The position numbers were made by a program, and so were the translations under genes. Shown piece by piece: positions 17,034 through 17,904 of a stretch of 17,904 nucleotides of DNA (positions are counted from its first letter, which is position 1; the number at the start of each line of letters is the position of its first letter). The notes beneath the pieces are model-generated. The model saw nothing but the letters and a program-made list of their open reading frames with translations, was not told where the DNA came from and did not search any database. This stretch comes from Euperipatoides rowelli (lineage: Eukaryota; Onychophora; Udeonychophora; Euonychophora; Peripatopsidae), in assembly GCA_003024985.2 (NCBI GenBank), contig PXIH01S0011548.1; one strand, written 5' to 3'.

Positions 17034-17815
17034 TTTTAATACTAGTAGTAAGAAGCACTCATAAAATTTCACTCTAAAGTCTTTTTACAACGCTTCAGAA
17101 ATTGAGAAATCTGTAACAAAAAAAAACTATTTTGTAAAAGATGCAAAAAATTAATTTTTTTTATTATTGATTACAATGTAAAATATAGGCTAGTTAGAAA
17201 ACATAAAAAAAATTATTCAACGAATAAATCTTGAAAAATAAAAGTAGAGTGTCAATATAACAAGGAAAAAAACACATAAACGGCGGAATAACCCCGCCAT
17301 ACCCTATATAAATAATACTATAATACTGCTAATTTCGATTTTTATGCATTGTTTTAATATTAAGGTCATAAAAGCACATTATTTTTTTCATTGATAAATT
17401 GGTAGTTGATCAGTTAGTCGTCATATTGTTTTACGGGAAAAATCTACCTTCTCATAATTTTATCAGAAGGTTGAAATTTCCCTGTACCTCACTGCAGATT
17501 TGTGGAGGGATATTAGATCTGATGAATAAACTACGCCAGATCATGTGCTAAAAGCTGTTTTGCCTTTTAGTATACGATGTGTAGTTTGTTCTACAGATTT
17601 AATATTCTTCCGAAAATAGTGGTGGGCAGCTAACGGATTCTGACCAAGATTTTTTTACTTTTTTTTTAAAAAAAAAAAAACATTTATTAACTCGGACAAT
17701 TTATTTTAAAAGAACTTAAAACTAAAATCTCATTAATTAAAGGAATTGATAATCTTTTTTTCCTTTTCTTTTTCTTTTTTTTTTCTAAAAAAAAAAATAC
17801 CCATATAGGCTACAG
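17034..17815. other. AT-rich region upstream of the pogo-like gene
   Basis: No coding signal was seen. The part next to 17034 should be the 5' UTR and end of the pogo-like element. A small GC-rich hairpin, GGCGG-AATAA-CCCCGCC (about 17282-17298), stands out from the AT background. Long T and A runs occur near 17650-17680 and 17757-17798. No terminal inverted repeat could be recognised. Confidence 0.4.
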
Positions 17816-17904
17816 CAGGGGTCTCAAACACGCGGCCCGGGGGTCACATGCGGCCCTATATGCCATCTAGTGCGGCCCTTTGTCAAACTAAAATAAAGAC
17901 ATTG
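17816..17904 (+). mobile_element. End of a hAT-type (Charlie-like) repeat, continuing past the window
   Basis: The sequence changes sharply from A/T runs to CAGGGGTCTCAAACACGCGG, followed by CCCGGGGG, CACATGCGGCCC and AGTGCGGCCC. CAGGGGTCTCAAAC followed by repeated GCGGCCC words is the familiar terminal sequence of a widespread group of non-autonomous hAT elements. The eight bases before it (17808-17815) would be the target-site duplication, but the other end lies outside the window and cannot be checked. Confidence 0.65.

Noticed and set aside
17282-17298. GC-rich hairpin as the terminal inverted repeat of the pogo element
   Set aside because: No matching sequence was found near the C-terminal half, and pogo ends normally abut a TA dinucleotide; not supportable.

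Overview
This is an AT-rich stretch of nuclear DNA from an animal. It carries no recognisable host gene with a complete reading frame; it is a graveyard of decayed transposable elements. The evidence is eukaryotic throughout: non-LTR retrotransposon (LINE) endonuclease and reverse transcriptase pieces, two hAT transposases, two halves of a pogo/Tigger-like (DDE_1) transposase, a PIF/Harbinger element with its MADF partner protein, consensus-like splice sites, and a minisatellite. The host is probably an invertebrate. Recurrent TACCGGTA and TAGGCCTA/TAGGCTA words recall some insect (hemipteran) genomes, but that is a guess from memory, not a demonstrated assignment.

Layout. 1-1560: pieces of two LINE copies; one consists of an endonuclease start joined to a reverse transcriptase (RT) end. 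1901-2571: about 4.7 copies of a ~137 bp tandem repeat, closed by an inverted partial copy that makes a 34 bp-arm hairpin. 3045-4745: Jockey/CR1-like LINE 'A'. 4740-6910: LINE 'B'. 6912-7076: a small unidentified ORF whose start sits in an AAAATGGCGGC motif. 7843-8990: hAT transposase 1 (BED-finger type family), cut by a GCGCC-containing repeat at 8996-9390. 9668-10450: C-terminal part of a pogo-like transposase. 10455-12640: three LINE pieces in a row ('C', 'D', 'E'), fused RT to RT. 13288-14526: hAT transposase 2 (TTF zinc finger/DUF4371 type) with its core deleted. 14618-16249: Harbinger element, with MADF exons on the plus strand and the DDE nuclease exon lying antisense inside the MADF intron. 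16240-17033: N-terminal half of a pogo-like transposase. 17816-17904: one end of a hAT-type repeat that continues past the window.

Nothing here looks functional: every coding piece has stops, frameshifts, deletions or lost catalytic residues. The Harbinger nuclease is the best preserved (one stop and two frameshifts in about 830 bp). Almost all coding remnants lie on the minus strand; the MADF gene is the only clear plus-strand one. The most informative points are the nested antisense Harbinger arrangement, the collinear pogo halves about 5.8 kb apart, the mosaic RT train at 10.5-12.6 kb, and the minisatellite with its terminal hairpin. All family assignments were made by reading translated motifs by eye; no database search was run.
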